Below are positions 5,913 through 7,065 of a DNA stretch of 7,065 nucleotides, in pieces. The first letter of the stretch is position 1, and every line of letters starts with the position of its first letter. The position numbers and the translations under genes were made by a program. The stretch spans positions 1-7,065 of the forward strand of contig JAEZBA010000552.1 of assembly GCA_023430245.1 (NCBI GenBank), written 5' to 3'. A model generated the notes under the pieces. The model was given only the letters and a program-made list of their open reading frames with translations. It was not told where the DNA came from and made no database searches. The stretch is from Pseudomonadota bacterium. Lineage in GTDB: Bacteria > Pseudomonadota > Alphaproteobacteria > Rhizobiales > Xanthobacteraceae.

Positions 5913-5925
5913 CCGGGCAGCCGGC
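5912..5925 (+). terminator. Weak GC hairpin at the CDF gene stop codon
   Basis: GCCGG (5912-5916) pairs with CCGGC (5921-5925) around GCAG, overlapping the last base of the TAG stop codon. A 4-bp ACCG/CGGT stem follows at about 5926-5939. No T-tract follows, so this is at best a weak terminator. The rest of the 119-base gap to the next gene shows no firm promoter. Confidence 0.22.
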
Positions 5926-6031
5926 ACCGTCAGAGCGGTGTAATAGCACTTATTGGCCGGCATTTTCAGCTGGCCGCATCCATTCGACAAGCGTAACATT
6001 TGTAATTGGAGGATGTGTTGGGGGCTTCGCG

Positions 6032-6838
6032 ATGCAGACCACACTTGCCTGTCTTCCGATTGCTATGCTCGGCCTTGTTGCTGCGCTCAGCCCGATCATC
6101 GGACAATCGGCGCGCGCAGCCGATATACCGAAACCGGTTTACAAAGCGGCGCCCGCCGTTGTCGTCACCACATGGACCGGCTGCTACATCGGCGGCCAAG
6201 TCGGTGGGGCATGGTCCGACACGAGTTGGCAATACCGCAATATCAATCCCTACAATTCGATCGGTCCCGCCGGTCCGATCCTTGCTGCCAACCAGGATTT
6301 CGATGCGTCCAGCTGGATCGCCGGCGGTCAAGTCGGATGCAATTACGAGTTTGCCAACAGGTGGGTGATCGGCGTCGAAGGCAGTTGGACCGCCACCGAT
6401 CTGAAGCAAACCAAAGACAATGTGGTGCAGATTTTCGCGCCCTCGCTGCAGAGCGTTACCACCGAGATCAAATCAATCGCAACGATCACTGGCCGTCTCG
6501 GCTACAGCACGGATCCGGCGTGGCTCATTTATGCGAAGGGCGGTTATGCAAGAGGCCGCATCGAGACATCGGGCCGGACCAGCCCTCCGATGCCTGGACT
6601 CGATCTCGATTGGGACACATCAAGTTGGCATAATGGATGGATAATCGGCGGCGGGGTCGAATATCGACTCTGGAGAAATGTCATTGTCGGTGTCGAATAC
6701 GGCTATGTCCGTTTGAACGAAAAGAATCACGTCGGGGCAGTCAGCGGCGGTGCCATCACGGCCGCCAACCAGGTCGAACACGGCGTGGACGCCGACATCC
6801 ACAGCGTGGTTGCGCGGATCAGCTATTTGTTCAATTGA
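6032..6838 (+). CDS. Small outer-membrane beta-barrel protein (Omp25/RopB-like porin family)
   Basis: This 268-residue protein has a signal peptide with cleavage expected after ARA at 29, giving a mature start of ADIPKPVYKA, typical of rhizobial outer-membrane proteins. An 'WTGCYIGGQVGGAW' first strand (48-61) follows, then alternating-hydrophobic strands with Gly/aromatic punctuation: WIAGGQVGCNYEF (95-107), WVIGVEGSW (111-119), ITGRLGYS (152-159), WLIYAKGGYA (164-173), WIIGGGVEYRLW (203-214), VIVGVEYGYVRL (217-228), and a terminal strand SVVARISYLFN. It ends in Asn after the C-terminal Phe that barrel-assembly machinery recognises. This plan is an 8-stranded barrel with a structural or surface role; no substrate is implied. 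Two cysteines, C51 and C103, lie in neighbouring strands. The ATG has GGGGG at close spacing; a better-looking GGAGG at 6008 is 19 bases away. Codon use looks less GC-biased than its neighbours'. Confidence 0.9.
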   Translation: MQTTLACLPIAMLGLVAALSPIIGQSARAADIPKPVYKAAPAVVVTTWTGCYIGGQVGGAWSDTSWQYRNINPYNSIGPAGPILAANQDFDASSWIAGGQVGCNYEFANRWVIGVEGSWTATDLKQTKDNVVQIFAPSLQSVTTEIKSIATITGRLGYSTDPAWLIYAKGGYARGRIETSGRTSPPMPGLDLDWDTSSWHNGWIIGGGVEYRLWRNVIVGVEYGYVRLNEKNHVGAVSGGAITAANQVEHGVDADIHSVVARISYLFN

Positions 6839-6855
6839 CCGGACCACTAGCGGCG

Positions 6856-7065
6856 TCAGAACGGCAGCCCGACATAATTCTCGGCCAGCGAACCTTTCGC
6901 CAGTTCGGATGAGAACAGATATTGCAGGTCTGTATCCTGCAGCTTGTTCTCATACGGGCTGTTGGCAGGAAAGCGATGCAGCAGCGTAGTCATCCACCAC
7001 GAGAAGCGCTGCGCCTTCCACACCCGCGCCAGCGCTTTTTCCGAATAGCCGTCGAGCCTGGTGTC
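6856..7065 (-). CDS. pobA: 4-hydroxybenzoate 3-monooxygenase, C-terminal part (partial)
   Basis: The last 69 codons of a minus-strand gene are visible, running off the right edge and ending in TGA at 6858-6856. The sequence YSEKALARVWKAQRFSWWMT, then TLLHRFP, and the terminus AENYVGLPF match the C-terminus of PobA, the FAD- and NADPH-dependent hydroxylase that converts 4-hydroxybenzoate to protocatechuate ahead of the beta-ketoadipate pathway in the cytosol. RxWKAxRFSWWMT and ENYVGLP are close to invariant in the family. The terminus stops right after VGLPF, slightly shorter than the Pseudomonas enzyme (which ends VGLPYEEIE, as I recall). The catalytic and FAD-binding N-terminal parts lie outside the window. 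It converges on the outer-membrane barrel gene across a 17-base gap. Confidence 0.92.
   Translation of the reverse strand, partial: DTRLDGYSEKALARVWKAQRFSWWMTTLLHRFPANSPYENKLQDTDLQYLFSSELAKGSLAENYVGLPF

Noticed and set aside
5953..6633. 226-codon + frame starting upstream of the barrel gene, with GGAGG close to its internal ATG at 6013
   Set aside because: The translation has no domain or signal and overlaps almost all of the well-supported outer-membrane barrel in another frame.
1..7065. CRISPR arrays, tRNA/rRNA genes, insertion sequences, attachment sites
   Set aside because: No regularly spaced direct repeats, tRNA-like cloverleaf, transposase frame or long terminal inverted repeats were seen on either strand.

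Overview
The window looks like chromosomal DNA from a GC-rich alphaproteobacterium, most likely a Bradyrhizobium/Rhodopseudomonas/Afipia-type member of the Hyphomicrobiales. The evidence is an NDUFA12-type complex I subunit (a mitochondrial/alphaproteobacterial trait), a DUF2155 protein next to aat, a Bug/TctC-type solute-binding protein, a WTG-type small outer-membrane barrel with a YLF-like C-terminus, and a GGCCGGG...CCCGGCC intergenic palindrome of the kind scattered through these genomes. The genus assignment is inference. Nothing marks the window as phage, plasmid or integrated element.

Layout. Positions 1-36 hold the last 11 codons of an NfeD-like gene, followed by a slipin (stomatin/SPFH) gene on +; together they form the usual NfeD-slipin membrane pair. 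The slipin gene overlaps at its 3' end a single-domain response regulator on -. A divergent promoter region (about 1345-1459) separates the regulator from aat (leucyl/phenylalanyl-tRNA-protein transferase, +). aat converges, with a 4-base gap, on a secreted proline/glutamine-rich DUF2155 protein (-). A divergent 208-base region then leads to a Bug-type periplasmic binding protein (+). This gene converges on an NDUFA12-like complex I subunit gene (-), with two GC-rich hairpins between their stop codons. A divergent 161-base region leads to a cation diffusion facilitator (+), then a small outer-membrane beta-barrel gene (+), which converges on the 3' end of pobA (4-hydroxybenzoate 3-monooxygenase, -), cut by the window edge.

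How the genes relate. Apart from NfeD-slipin, this is mostly a row of single-gene units in alternating directions rather than an operon. aat, the DUF2155 gene and the NDUFA12 gene are recalled as frequent neighbours in alphaproteobacteria; here the binding-protein gene lies between the last two on the opposite strand. The other genes are cell-envelope, metal-transport or aromatic-catabolism functions with no obvious shared pathway.

I found no convincing undescribed multi-gene system. The points that merit a second look are local: the hairpin repeat, a perfect 14-base palindrome before the slipin gene, a leader hairpin before the NDUFA12 gene, an EcfG-like promoter candidate before the response regulator, an atypical metal-site motif in the CDF transporter, and a cysteine pair in the outer-membrane barrel.
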